In this document: positions 12,375-24,688 of the stretch, one piece after another
How positions within the stretch are numbered: the first letter of the stretch is position 1
Layout: each line of letters begins with the position of its first letter
Source: Zhengitettix transpicula
Lineage: Eukaryota > Arthropoda > Insecta > Orthoptera > Tetrigidae
Direction: 5' to 3'
DNA: 64,000 bases
NCBI GenBank assembly: GCA_037074705.1
Contig: CM073593.1
Coordinates: 21,890,001-21,954,000 of the forward strand
Program-made: the position numbers and the translations under genes
Notes under the pieces: model-generated
What the model saw: the letters and a program-made list of their open reading frames with translations, nothing else
What the model was told of the DNA's origin: nothing
The model's database searches: none

Positions 12375-13080
12375 TTTACGGGATCTGAAAGAGATAAGAG
12401 CGGGAGTGCCCCAAGGTAGCGTCCTGGGTCCTTCCTCTACTTGTTATGGCTAGCGATATCCCAGAACTGGAAGGAACAGATGGTAATATATGTCGATGGC
12501 ACCGGGTTACTTGAAAAACCCAAATATTTCAACTAGTAAGCCACAAGTACGAAGAAATGCAATAGCTGAGTGTACTAATTAATGGAGGATAAAACGAGCA
12601 TAAATATATCCATATCATCTTTACAAATAAAGCATCAAAAGACCCACCGTCTTTAGATATAAATGACACTAGATATAAATGAGAACAACGAAAAGTACCT
12701 AGGCTTGGCTCTAGACGCCAAACGTAGGTGCAAAGAGCTTGTTAAGAATAAAAATTAGAATTAAGAATAAAAATACAGACACAACTTGGCTAATTGGATT
12801 AATTGAAAGAAAGTCCAAAGTTTCAATCTCCAACAAACTACTGATTTACAATCAAATATTTAAAGCAACGTGGATCTGCGATCCCTGTGACACAAACATT
12901 AAGTGTATCCAAAGTTCTTAGAATAAAGTGTCATGAAACATAGTTAATACCGATCTCCGTAGGGATCTCCGGACTCTTACCATTAAGAAGGAAGGCTGGG
13001 CTAGCATGAGGATAGGCTTCACCTCCACGTCAACCGAGTGGCCCATCAACGTCTGGACAATCAGCACCTGGTACACAGAC
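12375..13080 (+). pseudogene. Jockey-type non-LTR retrotransposon reverse transcriptase, decayed 3' part
   Basis: The plus strand encodes the RT motif AGVPQGSVLGP (12399-12431), which precedes the catalytic box in Jockey-clade LINEs. It is followed, with frameshifts and stops, by IPELEG, then KYLGLALDAKRR (about 12690-12730), then KNTDTTWLIG..SKVSISNKLLIYNQIFKATW (about 12760-12870) and finally DLRRDLRTLTIKKE (about 12947-12990). This order is the usual one in the second half of Jockey ORF2. The catalytic FADD box itself is not preserved and the endonuclease half is absent. The copy is non-functional. No poly-A tail or target duplication could be fixed. Confidence 0.75.
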
Positions 13081-13389
13081 TGTAAAAGCGACCGGATAGA
13101 CTATATAGTCAATTAATATATAGATTAAGATTTGTGAGACAAAAATTAATGGTTATTTTTTAAAGACGGCTTTTAATTGCGGACACACTGATATTATTAA
13201 CCAAAATGCTGATTGCGGCATCTCGTCTTTCATAGTATTATTCGCAACCTCGTCTCTAGATCATCTTCATTAATCATCCTCTATCTACTTACGTACGTCA
13301 CCCTATCCTAATGATTCGATACTTAATACACCAGTATTGTAGTAGCACAACTCTGTACATTTGGAATTTCGTAAGTTGCTAGCATTCTG

Positions 13390-13610
13390 TTGGAGTTGGG
13401 AACCCCGTGCCCCAGTGCAGCAGTTGGGCGCCCCTGACACGGCCGGCGCCGATCAATACGAGCTGCTGCGGCCGCATCTCAGTGCGCGCCGGTTAGCCAT
13501 GCCGCCGACTCGCGTCGCGACGCCTTCCGTCTTGTAGGTGAGTACCGCGAGTGTCGCCCGTGCACGTGCTTCAGCCTCGGGTGCTTCTCTGTGGTGAGTA
13601 CGTACTCTGC
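13390..13610 (+). promoter_or_regulatory. CpG-rich block with two consensus splice donors, candidate promoter/first exon
   Basis: This is one of the most GC- and CpG-rich segments of the window, with repeated CG steps such as GGCCGGCGCCGAT. It contains TTGTAG|GTGAGT at 13538 and CTGTG|GTGAGTA at 13594, both near-perfect 5' splice sites on the plus strand. An ATG at 13499 opens a 12-codon frame that stops at the very base of the first donor, so if the block is an exon it is more easily a 5' untranslated one. Other frames are open across parts of it but resemble no known protein. There is no TATA box upstream; a CpG-rich TATA-less promoter is possible. It could also be a fragment of an unidentified GC-rich element. 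Confidence 0.35.
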
Positions 13611-15261
13611 TACCCGACTAACTGTCTCGTACTCTTACAAGGATTACACTAAACCGGGGCAAAAGTGAGCGGCGTCTGTTGATAACACATGTTACTCCAC
13701 GTAGAGTAATCCTGAATGCCTGGACTGTGTCCGTTCGCGCCAATTAGCCGTGTTATCTACACCGGAAGACGCCGGCGTCTGATCCGTAAAGCTTAGTCTC
13801 CACGCTTCCGGTGGCGGAGACAGTCTACTTACAGGAAACCACGTTTATCCGCCTTTCCTTCTGTTTTATATTAACTTTTCTACTGGTACCATTAAAATTA
13901 AGCAAATTAGAAGCTTAATCAATACTAATATTAAAAGAAGTGTTAAAATAGCTTAACATACTTAGACCACTAAAATATGTGCAAAACATTCCGCGTCACT
14001 ATATTGATTCTCTGCGGTGAAACGCACATTCGCAACTCTTAATTAAAACCCGGAGAAAATCTTTTCCTTGTCGGTCACCGTCGGCAGTTACTAGAGATCC
14101 CATATGTGTTCGCAAGTATATCGAGGACGAAGTTAATGTTGATATCACGTATATGAGGAGACATAAGGAACAATGTGGTCAATAGTCTCGGTGCTCAACG
14201 AATTGGGCAACTTGGAATGTAAACGTATCTACGCTTGTCTGCGGTTTTATTAGTGTTTCACAAAGTTGATAATCACGCAATGCAATTGACTACTAACGTA
14301 CTAGAACTTAACTATATGTCGGTGTAGTAACGAACTGTTTCTAATTCATATATGTTCTTAATTTTGGCTTAAATTTCCAAGTGATTTTATCCGTTTCCAC
14401 CTGTTTACTTGCTTTCCGAAAGAAGAACCCCGCCGCACGTACATTTTTTTTTCCGTGGTGGGGTATTCTCGGATCATGAGGCGTGAAACAACCCGTCTGC
14501 TTTTGTTCGAACGGCTCAGTGAAAGCTCCGACGCCTCTTTCATCCTCACCGTCAACGAACTCCTAATATCATTAGTCTTCCACGTAGTGTTTGCGATATA
14601 AATTACCTCCAACAATCGTTACTGTATTAATATTAAGTCATATTCCGTTTACCCGTATTGAAAAGCAGAGCTTCAAGGGTGCGGAATGAGTCCTGAAATG
14701 TACATAATTTATTATAATAACCTATTATTAAAAAATGTAGATTGAATATCATTTTTGGAATATGCCATATTTTTAATAAGTAGTTATATCTTAATATAAG
14801 CATAATTTTAAAAATTCATTAATATTAAAAAACAAAAAATGTTTTGTTATTTTTGTACTTAAGATTAAGTGACTAATAAAGCCATTATAACCTTTTACTT
14901 TATTTAATTCATTTATAACCGTCGTCAGATTTTCTTCCTATAGAGGAGATATTTCAGATAATTAATATTGGAGATTAATTTTGTCTTGGAGCTTCTTAAA
15001 TATATTAAAACCATTATAATTGGCTCTCTTCTGTGAAAACGAAAGAGATTTTACCAGGTTTGTCAAAATGTATTTTCTCTCTTGTATTATAATTGGGCAC
15101 ATCAGAGTAAGTCGTGAAAAGGCGATTATCAAGTAACACAAATTCCATTAGTGATTGTAACAGTAAGAGGATCCACATTTTCGAAAAGATCCTCGCATTA
15201 CTTATGAATAAAAATTTAGACTTTCCATGAAGGATACTCCCAAATTTTTATTTATATTATA
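13611..15261. other. Intergenic/intronic stretch without recognised genes
   Basis: 13611-13850 is moderately GC-rich and continues from the CpG block. It includes a small inverted repeat, 'GTTACTCCACGTAGAGTAA', near 13690. A patch at 14430-14580 has an 85-codon minus-strand frame with no recognisable domain. The rest is AT-rich with nothing visible. Confidence 0.3.
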
Positions 15262-15623
15262 CTTGGTGGTTGTGCGGCGTTGCCCAGGTGGTCATAATTA
15301 AACTCAGCGATATCCATATATCCCGGATTCTATTCCAATATCGGTTGTTTTAGTTTTATTTTTGTGTCTCCCCTCCATTCCCACCTCTATCAGTACTCCC
15401 CTCCGAACATGAAAATATTTATTCGACGCAAATTTTGGTCGTTTGAGCATGTTTGAAATTTCCGCCCCCGTAGTCGTGTCACGCCCACACAAAGTTTGTT
15501 TCCGGCTTGAAAGAAGCTCGTATACGAAATTTAGTCAAACTTTCTCCAAAGGTGTAGATTTTTATGCGCAATACAAAAACAGACCAAAAACGAACGTACA
15601 TACTTCCTTTTTTATTAAATAGA
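15262..15623 (-). mobile_element. Non-autonomous Helitron, complete but diverged
   Basis: In minus orientation the element starts 5'-TC (complement of GA at 15622-15623, followed by T). It ends at a CTAG-like terminus (here mutated to CTTG at 15262), preceded by the family's terminal hairpin region 'CTGGGCAACGCCGCAC'. The interior matches the other copies at 19785, 42092, 45897 and 48118: 'CATAATTAAACTCAGCGA', 'TTTATTCGACGCAAATTT', 'GAGCATGTTTGAAA' and 'TTTCCGGCTTGAAAG'. No Rep/helicase coding is present. Confidence 0.6.
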
Positions 15624-17361
15624 TTCAATATTTAATTGGTTTATTATTTACAATATAAAATTTAGTAACAATTTGCCCCAAGTCAAGTAGTAACGAGAAT
15701 CTTATGGAGCACCAGAGTTCAATAGAATTAAATTCATTACGCTCAAGTAAATTGCATGTACGTGTTGAATACAACTCGTAGAACAACACGTTATGTCTTG
15801 AAAATAACGTAATAGACTTTAAACAACAAAAATGCTCAGTTTGCATGCTTTTTGAACGATAATTAAGCTAAAAATTTAAATGAACACAGACTTGATTAAA
15901 TAATCCTGCGCAAATACGTGATAATAGTAATTTTTACAAATAAAAATAAACTATTTCGCAAGAAGTAGAATTTCTTTATAGTTCCATGCATTTCAGTCAG
16001 TTTTACTTAGACCTTGTACAGGTACAATCTTCCATTTTTAATCTTGACTTTTTTGCCTGTACTTTTAAAATGCATCATTATGTTAATGTTGGATACTCTT
16101 GCTAAATTTCGAAATTTTTATGATTTATTTTCTCGTCATCAAATTTATTCATTTGAAAATTGAGCGTTTCTCGTAGATAAATAATGAAAGGAAATATTCG
16201 GATTGCTTTATAATTCACTATTTGTGCCACAGCTATTCTTTCCCCGATATTAAGATGATGGTATCGTTATCCTTGTTCAATAGCCAGCCATTGAAGTTGG
16301 GCAAAGTTCCAAAATGCCAAAAGTATCTTCATGGATTCTTAGTCAGGGTCAGGGCCAGACAAGAGGGGGAACAAACATCAATGAACATAAAATAAAAGTA
16401 AGATTCTAGCTAAGAGCGCCAGTAATCTTACAACTGCTAATTGTCCGACTTGATTATGGGCACAGAAAATAAAAAATCCAGCAGAAACAGATAAGCAGTA
16501 CAAAAGCTGCGTTCAATGGCTTCATAAAGAGTAGAATGAAGACTTAACAAAGCGTTTACGTAGGCACGAGAACAAAACTTATAGAACTCCAGTCGACAGT
16601 CCGGTTAATCCAGAAGATTATCAGAACTAAAACAAAAATAATTTTTTTTGGGACTGCGAATTATTTATTTCAACCTATTGACCCGAGGACTTGCCATATA
16701 TAAAATGTACGTTCAACAACATGATCCGTCCGTTTTATTTACCGGTGAGAATTTGATACTTTTCTAACATTTCATGAAACCTTATACGTTTTCCAACCGT
16801 GTCCAAACTTATGTCGGTTTGCGTGATCGAGATTCTTTGTCGTTTCTCCTCACAGCTACGTCCACAAGGTTTTCGTAGATAGTTTGACATTTATCGCCAA
16901 AATATTATTAGGGTAACGTTAAAACAACTGGTGTCTGTATAGTACGTATGAATCGAAACTATAACTACGTATATAAGTAGAAGCAGAGAAAGAATATTTT
17001 TATCATATATAATTTCATTATTCAACTATATTTTCCTGTCATGATGTAAATTTATTATTATTTATTTTTATTCGTTTTGCCGAAATGAAAATCCGAAATC
17101 AAGGATTGTGACAAACTTTCTCATACAATACGCAGTTCCTGTAAATTTGTTGCATTCGGGTAAATTCAGTCTTGAATGTTGACTAATAATAATTGTACCC
17201 TCAAATTCATGAGTAAAATTAATATTCACGACAGAATTAACAAACCACGTGACAGCGACTCAAGACCTTATTCTTAAGTAAAATTGGTGAAATTTAATGA
17301 CTACAGAGTTAAGAAACCACGCATAGATGCTCAAGCAGCTATGCGTTTAGGAAAAAAAAAT
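15624..17361. other. No feature seen
   Basis: AT-rich sequence. A 73-codon minus-strand frame at 15625-15846 is featureless. Around 16340-16620 the composition is more balanced, but no coding similarity or repeat was recognised. Confidence 0.35.
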
Positions 17362-17891
17362 AGGAATAACTTCCAGAAGAGTATTTTATTGCGGCCCAAT
17401 GCGTATGCTGTATCCTGTTAATCCTGAATGTGTTACGTCAAAAAACAAATCGTCTTTACGTGAAATGTCGTCAATAAGGCGATTTTTTAATCTCCAAGCC
17501 CGCGATCGCTTTTGTAAATGTACAACACATTTTTGATCAACTATTTCTATTGGAATAGTCGGCCAGCTGCCTCCTAAGCCGGTCGAGACATGGAGAAAGG
17601 AATGTTGCGACACCACAGAAAAAAAAAGGAATAACTTCCAGAATAGTATTTTATTGCGGCCCAATGCGTATGCTGTATCCTGTTAATCCTGAATGTGTTA
17701 CGTCAAAAAACAAATCGTCTTTACGTGAAATGTCGTCAATAAGGTGATTTTTTAATCTCCAAGCCCGCGATCGCTTTTGTAAATGTACAACACATTTTTG
17801 AGCAGCTATTTCTATTGCTATAGTCGGCCAGCTGCCTCCTAAACCGGTCGAGACACGGAGAAGGGAATGTTGCGACACCACAGCAAAACCC
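17362..17891. repeat. 265-bp direct tandem duplication
   Basis: Unit 1 (17362-17626) and unit 2 (17627-17891) are near-identical, with a fixed offset of 265 bp. For example 'GCGGCCCAATGCGTATG' starts at 17391 and at 17656. I count only about a dozen single-base differences. Each unit contains a block not seen elsewhere in the window ('CGATCGCTTTTGTAAATG') followed by the start of a family R repeat (TCGGCCAGCTGCCTCC). Because the duplicated family R part is included, the duplication is younger than that insertion. The minus strand is open through both units for about 90 codons, but the predicted peptide is not recognisable. Confidence 0.85.
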
Positions 17892-18130
17892 TCTCTCACC
17901 GACGGAGGTCGTGGGGCACGTAGCAAACGTCCGACCTACTTTTGCAGGTTTTTATAGGGTATTTTCTGCAACACTTTTAACTAAATTGCCAGGTAGTATC
18001 CTTGAAACTACAGCCCGGGGCCCCTAGTTAGCACCTGGCTACCTCGCTGTACCTTTCCACATCCACCGTTTCAGTCCATTTCCAGCAGTATTAGAGGGGG
18101 AGTGGCCACTAAGTGGATTACCGTATATAG
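17815..18130 (+). repeat. Unclassified interspersed repeat (family R)
   Basis: Continues from duplication unit 2: 'TAGTCGGCCAGCTGCCTCC', 'GGTCGAGACACGGAGAAGG', 'CCGACCTACTTTTGCAGG', 'GCCAGGTAGTATCCTTGAAA', 'GAGTGGCCACTAAGTGGATT'. The truncated first copy lies at 17550-17623 inside unit 1. The 3' poly-A is not preserved here. Confidence 0.75.
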
Positions 18131-19784
18131 AGACAGTCTGCACATTCTTTTCCTTTCAATGAGAACGTATATAATGCTTCTCAGCGAGTCTATAATGAGG
18201 AGAAGACGAGACTTTAGCAGAGTGCGAACGGAACTCACTGACGTTGGGGGGCGTCATTTCACAATATAAGACCGACGTTGACTTAAGAAGTATCTGACGC
18301 CTCTACACTTTATTAACCAGCTAAGTCCTGTTGTTAGCACCGGGCCAATTTAATACTACAAGTAAAACAAACCAATACATCGTATCTTAATGTTATAGTG
18401 CGCGTCACATTTCTTCACCGCTCAGTTGAGTATTCTATCCACTCTCCGTACATTACAAATCGGCTTCAGTAAGCGCCAAGAACTTGATTCCGATAGATAG
18501 TTGTGGTGTGTGTATTTATTCCACGCTGTCTCCCCTCCCGAACCGTCCCTCAATCTGAGCCACTTGCCATCGCTGCTGTCGTGTGCTATAATGTTGTAAC
18601 TCATAGTTTCATTTTTACCAAAACGCAACAAGAATCGTATTAATACCGAATTATTTATAAATTTACTAGAAGAAAACGAACATCATTAACTTACTGTAAT
18701 TATTATATTTTATCTAGGCAATTCTCGTGACCGGCCGTGATAAACATATAAAATTTTAGGACATATATAGCGTTTCATTTTACGTATTTAAATTATGGGA
18801 ACCTAATTTCAAGCCATTTTTCATTATGTATTTGGTAGTTATTAAAGTTAATTCATTTTAATATGCTCTAGTCTATGCGAATATATAACTTGCAGTAAAA
18901 CTCTCAGGGTGAGACTCAAATTATTTTGATTAATTCAGATTATTATTCAGATTAAAATCATTACTGTTTTGTAACAATAAATTAATTGACAACATATAAT
19001 TATAGGTATAGAGTCAGAGAATTGCAATAATTTTAACTTGCATCACAATTTAAACTTAACCGAAATTTTAGGGATTGTATATATGTCAATATTTTAGTCC
19101 TTGCACATTTTGGAGTTCAACATCGAGTTTAATGGCTAATATTAATTCACAAATATGTTTGTTGTTACTAATAAACCTTTTATAAAATATTTTCAATTTT
19201 TCTTTTTAAAAAAAATTGTGATAATTATAGTTATATGACAAACTTTAATTTTTGCAATAAATCAACTACAATAATACAACTACACAACGTCCTTAATTTA
19301 GGGTCTCTTTAGGTCTGCAAAGGATTTTGGAGGATTATACTTAATATTTTAAAATTGATAAATATTTGTGTTTAAATATTGATGTTATATAAATAATTAA
19401 TGTAATAGAATTTCTGTATTCTATTACATTAATAATGTATGCACTGTTAAAGTTGAAAATATCTAGTTTTATTTTTGATAGTTCCTTTTTAATTTTTCTA
19501 CTTTTGGCCGATGTATTTATTTACTATAAATTTCAAAAATAGAGTTTATAATTTTTTTATTTGAAAACAAAAGTTCATTTTGGGATTTATTGAAACTCGC
19601 CATTTTACAAGAGTTTTACCTTAACCAATAATCAACTGGTTTAGTATTTACTATTTAGAATAATTTGGGACCTAATTTCAAAGACAACCTACATTTATCG
19701 AAACAAACTTCTGTTCAAAATTATCTTGTTTCCTTTCCTTCTTTGCAGTAATACGATAGTTACCCCATTCAATTGAACTATGTG
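18131..19784. other. Stretch without recognised genes; one hairpin
   Basis: Balanced composition at 18180-18600 with a 69-codon minus-strand frame that resembles nothing known, then strongly AT-rich sequence to 19780. A perfect 16-bp inverted repeat at 19396-19433 is listed separately. Confidence 0.3.
19396..19433. repeat. Perfect 16-bp inverted repeat, 6-nt loop
   Basis: ATTAATGTAATAGAAT at 19396-19411 and its exact complement at 19418-19433 can form a short hairpin. It is AT-rich and stands in an AT-rich context, so chance or a small foldback remnant is the likely cause. Confidence 0.7.
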
Positions 19785-20160
19785 CTAGCTAGGTGCCTGG
19801 CGTTGTCCGGGTTGCCATAATTAAACTCAGCGGCATTCATAACCCCGGATTTGCTTTTGCTTGATTTGTGTGTAACGTCCCTCCACCTCCTACCCCTAAG
19901 GCTCTTCCCCTCCCATGCCGTATGGGGTTTAAATTACACACTAATAACAACGGGAGAAACACTATCAATGTCATTGACCTCCGAAAAATATTTACCCGAC
20001 ACAAATATCGGACATTTGAGCACGTTTGAAAATTTCTCACCCCTGGGCTTATAATCGTGTCTGACCCACAGTGTTTGTTTCTGGTTACAAAGGAACTTGT
20101 CCACGAAATTGGGTCAAATTTACTCCACGGATATTAAAAATCGGGAATACTTATTAACAG
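19785..20160 (-). mobile_element. Non-autonomous Helitron
   Basis: CTAG at 19785-19788 is the complement of the 3' terminus and is followed by the hairpin region 'GGTGCCTGGCGTTGTCCGGG'. The interior has 'CATAATTAAACTCAGCGGCA', 'ATTTACCCGACACAAATATC', 'GAGCACGTTTGAAAATTTC' and 'TGTTTCTGGTTACAAAGGAA'. The 5'-TC end with its 'TTATTTATTAGA' complement is missing: similarity fades after about 20150, so the copy is truncated. Confidence 0.6.
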
Positions 20161-22274
20161 GAGACCGGCTAACGATCTGCCTCAATCCAAGACGATTAAT
20201 TTAAGACATTGATTGCCTTCTATTTTCAACCCAATTGGTTTCTTAAGTTCATATGGGACCTTTAAGCTACTTTATCAAATTTATGCTGTTATAACGTAAA
20301 ATTTATCGGCCATTAATGACTCGACTAGCGAGGAAGTGTTGTAGATATAATTAGTACGACAAATTCTGTAGTGGGGATGTTACCGTTGCAGTCGACCAGT
20401 CGTATTCAATATAAGGAATAATGTACATGATGAATTATTGTGGTATAAATCATAAAAACATATTGTTCACTCTTCCGCTGTGTCGTAAATTTACGGAGTC
20501 GAATTGTCGTGGAGAGTACTTAAATATTTATGGAAACCTTTGTTTACGTGATTACTCATTTGTGTGAACAGCACGCTCGCCTTCATTATTAACCGTCACC
20601 CCCTCTTGCTTTTGTCTATCGACAGCTGTGAAAACTCTACGAGTTCAAGTTCTTCTCATAACCTTCATAGCCACTCTTATTACGTTGTTGAAGTAGACTG
20701 TTAGACAATTCAATATAAAGAAGACACCAATATAGTCTCAATATAAAATATTTTATCGCATTTGGCGGCTTTCGACTGTCATATTCATTCTATTTCATAC
20801 TGAAAATTGATTTGGATATGCTTTTAACATACTGAATTTATATATACACACATTATAGATTAATTCAGTTGATATGACAGTCTGTTTTCAGTGGTTTACA
20901 GTCTGCTGCGACAAGTTTGTTGACCGTCTGTGTGCAGCGATAGGTTTACAGTCTGTTATCTGTTGGTTGTAGGCTGTCGTGTAGAACACCAATGAAGAAC
21001 TCACGTGGTATTTATGGTTCGGTGGGTGGTAATGCTATGTGGGGGTGTCACTTGTATCAGGAATGATACCCAATGCGGATTCGAAGGTTTTGCACACCGT
21101 CGAAAGGTGGTAACTTTGAACATTTCATCTGATATGTGACACAGAGCGCTCCAACTAATCAGTTGAACTTCATACAAACCGATCAGATACGGAAGTTTAA
21201 AAATCCCTGTAATTATGAGTTTTAGGATCGTTTCCTTTTCTAAATATGAGGAATCCGTTCCAGGAATTTCAGTACATCATTTCAATAAAATATAACTCTC
21301 CACCTGTTCCCGACATCATACACTAATTTCATTTTCCGCAAATCTATCTATTTCTTTTATTTTTTGGATGTCTTCCAGATTATCCGCAGGTAATTATATC
21401 TGTGTCCGACTAGTTATCAAATTAATTTCTTTAATAAACCAAGTTGGGGAACAAACAATACTATTACTTGCTACAAAAACTTAACATTAAATTTATTAAA
21501 ATACATTCCGTAAAAAATTTTAACCGGAAACATTGAAGCATTGAGTTTCAGAAAGAAAATGAATTTTATTAAATTTTTTCATATCTGTTCAGAATATAAA
21601 ACGAAACCACGTACATTACTATAATATAATTAAAATAATTATTTTTAAAATATTATTAATATTGCCTCCGAAGCGATATCAAGTGAATTTAGACTTTCCC
21701 GGCAGCCACAAATCATCGCGAAAACCCCGAAAACGATTCGACACTACAACGATTTTCAAGATATTAACTAATGTATTAGTTCAATTAGGCATACGCATGG
21801 TGGCAGGTAATATTAAAGATAAAATTATGCCTAAATTTAAATATAAAATTGAATACATAAATATTTCCCAAATGTGTTCAGTTTCTTTTCCCCTGAAAAT
21901 AGAAAACCTGCAATTACTCACTAGTATCAGAGAATGTTTTAACATGTGTATGTAACACATTTTCGTTTTTTATGACTCTTCACTCCACTAAGGCATAACA
22001 TTCCTTTTACATAATTTGTTTTAGAACGAATGTTCAATTTTATTCTACTCCAAACCACTTCTCTATTACGTAATTGGAATTTTCAAAAGTGTCTATTATA
22101 CTTTCTACTCTACTTCCTTAAATAAATTTATATAACTTGTCTAACCTATCTCTCAGCATTTTGTTATCCTTAGGAATCAGGCGAATCATTCCAGTCCCTA
22201 ATCGATCTGTTCAGAGAAAGTATTTTCCCACATGTGTCTTTATTTCTTTGTTTAATTATAGCAGGCACTCTTCT
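20161..22274. other. Stretch without recognised genes
   Basis: At 20885-20995 there are loosely repeated GTTTACAGTCTG-like units (two clear copies near 20894 and 20944), an imperfect short tandem array. An open frame at 21662-21955 lacks a convincing start and any recognisable domain. Nothing else. Confidence 0.3.
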
Positions 22275-22632
22275 CTGCATACGGTAAGAGTTGTTCGCTG
22301 TTCCCATTGGAACAGTCGGCCAGCTGCCTCCTAAACTGGTCGAGACACGGAGAAGGGAGTCCCCACAGCAAACTTATCTCCCGCTATCGGAAGGGCGTGG
22401 GACAAGTACCCAATGCCCGACCTACCTGATGCAGGATTTTCTATGCTTTGTCCTGCATTACTTTTAGGCGAATGCCGGGTAGGATCCTTAAACTATAGCT
22501 TGGGGGCCCTAGTTAACCCTTGGCTACCTTCTTCCACCATTCCGCATCCCACCTTTCAAGTCCCTAACTATGCTATTAAAGGGGAGTTGCCACCATGTGG
22601 ACTACCCTCATGTAGCCTGTTACCTAAAAAAT
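22275..22632 (+). repeat. Unclassified interspersed repeat (family R)
   Basis: Well-preserved copy: 'GCATACGGTAAGAGTTGTTC', 'CAGTCGGCCAGCTGCCTCC', 'GGAAGGGCGTGGGACAAG', 'CCCGACCTACCTGATGCAGG', 'CGAATGCCGGGTAGGATCC', 'CTATGCTATTAAAGGGGAG', ending 'TAGCCTGTTACCTAAAAAAT'. The A-rich 3' end suggests retroposition. The open frames in it are inherited from the repeat and not gene evidence. Confidence 0.8.
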
Positions 22633-23586
22633 AATAATTTTTTGGGGAACGTGAGATAGTGAATTTTTCAACAGGGAATTACAAATTTTTAACAAAGCGC
22701 AAATTCTGGCTTAATTTCTCCGTTATGATTCCCATTTTCTAGTGAAAAACAATTGTGAGTATAAAATACGTAAGTTTCATCTAAATTATCGATTTCTCGC
22801 GAATAATGAAAACATTTTCTGTAAATATATATTTTTTGCCTTATTTCATTTTAATAAGTTATTTTATATAGAAATTTGATATTTGAGTCATTCTGTGAGA
22901 CTGGACTAAACGAAGTAAGGTTTTGACCCAGGCATATATTATTATAGTTTACTAATATTCATATAAAGGGTTAATAGTTATATTTGAAAATGAACATTTA
23001 ATCTGTTTAAAATTAATTTCAGAAACAACGGTGGACATGCGGACCTATTTACGGCTAGAAAAGCGTAAGTCAGTGTTAACATGAGGCTTGTGGCTTGTTT
23101 TCGCATCGATCGTATATGCTTCAGTGAAACTAATAAAGCCACTACCGAGATCTGACATATTTTCAGAACAGCGAGTTTAATATTCGCAGAGCGTTAACGG
23201 ACAGATAATAACGAAAAGATCCGATCTCGTGCGAACAATATACCAGGAATGAGAGCCGCCTTGGATCGTAAATTCTTCCGGGTATTAAAGTCATGAAACC
23301 TGTGAAGTACTCCGACTTACTATAAATTGAAATTTAAACATTTGCGAAATTCGGAATTAAATTTGGAAATAAATTTCCCTAACAATAATTCTGAATAATT
23401 ATTTACGTACGACTGTATTGCTTAGTTTATTTATTGTTAAATTTTACATAATTTTAAGTATTGATATTTGATTAAATAAGTAACCTTCAAACCGAAATCA
23501 GTAGTAATATTTGGAAGAACAGTATAAGTCTATTATTTCTGAGCGCAGTGATTCCACTCGTGGTTGACAAAAGCTATCTCTCTCTG

Positions 23587-23655
<69 letters not shown>
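23587..23655. repeat. Compound (AT)n-(AG)n microsatellite
   Basis: About 40 bp of alternating AT followed directly by about 26 bp of alternating AG. Confidence 0.97.
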
Positions 23656-23889
23656 TTCCTCCCAAATTTTACATTAATACATTTTAGCGGCTGAGGAAAA
23701 TCGTACGAGTATTTAATTACGTTCATGGAGCGAACGGGTAGAAGCGAAAAAAATTAAATCTTCAAAATGGCCAAGATGGTGTCTAATCAATTGTTTTCGT
23801 GCCTTCAAAGAGGATTGCTGAAAATCTCGATGCCGTTTAAGTTAAACTTTAGCCTAATATAACTCTCCCGATACGGTTGATAGTAATTA

Positions 23890-24198
23890 AAAGCTATTCC
23901 CAATGCAATAGTCGGCCAGCTGCCTAAACTGGTCGAGGTACGGAGAAAGGAACACTGCGTACCCACAGAAAACTCTTCTCCACCATCGGAAGGGCGTGGG
24001 ACAAGTACCAAAAACTCCGAACTACCTGACGCTGATTTTCTAGGGTTTATTCTGCATCACTTTTATGCGAATGCCGGATAGGACCCTAGTAAACCCTTGG
24101 TTACCTTCCTCTTCCTTTCCACATCCCCCATTTCGAAACCTTAAAGGGGAGTTGCCACTATGTGGATTACCCTCATGTAACCTATTACTATAAAAAAC
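23890..24198 (+). repeat. Unclassified interspersed repeat (family R), internally shortened
   Basis: Contains 'ATAGTCGGCCAGCTGCC', 'GGAAGGGCGTGGGACAAG', 'GCGAATGCCGGATAGGA' and 'GGGGAGTTGCCACTATGTGG', ending 'TAACCTATTACTATAAAAAA'. Compared with 47041-47545, part of the 'CTATAGCCCGGG' block is deleted. Confidence 0.75.
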
Positions 24199-24688
24199 GT
24201 TGAAGGAATTTTTTGTGGAATTGACTCTGAAAAAGCTTCTAAAAGGTTTAAACAGTTATGAATGTCTATTTCACATGAGTTTATCTCACTAGTCTTTCTT
24301 ATATAATATTCTTATACAATATTCTGATTTTAAGTGGTTTGAGAAACATTTTGTTCACTTAATTAGCTTTAATCTCAGCGTCCTCATAACCTCGTTACGA
24401 GAATTACATTTCAAATTATTGAAGTAGTATAGCTGTACATGCAAACCATTTGAATACAATTATTAAGCAAATGTTTATATTACACATAATCTGATCAATG
24501 TTCAATGATACCACTCGAAAGATATTTCTATTTGTTTCAAAAATACAAACATTCTTTATGAATTGCACTGTACTGATGCACCTAGGAGGAAGAAAAAAGA
24601 GCCAACCGTAGGAAGTAAATACGTATTTACCACGATTAGAATCTAGTAGCATCAACTAACACTAGAACCAAAATGAAAAACAAATGAA
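24199..24688. other. No feature seen
   Basis: AT-rich sequence directly upstream of the gypsy fragment; the boundary at about 24689 marks the 5' truncation of that element. Confidence 0.35.

Noticed and set aside
17386..17926. Two related minus-strand open frames as a small gene family
   Set aside because: They are similar only because of the 265-bp tandem duplication; the peptide is partly the antisense of family R.
22413..22634. Open frames at 22.4, 47.2, 56.6 and 60.4 kb as paralogous proteins
   Set aside because: All are translations of copies of the family R repeat in the same or opposite strand, with truncations that follow the repeat and not a gene.
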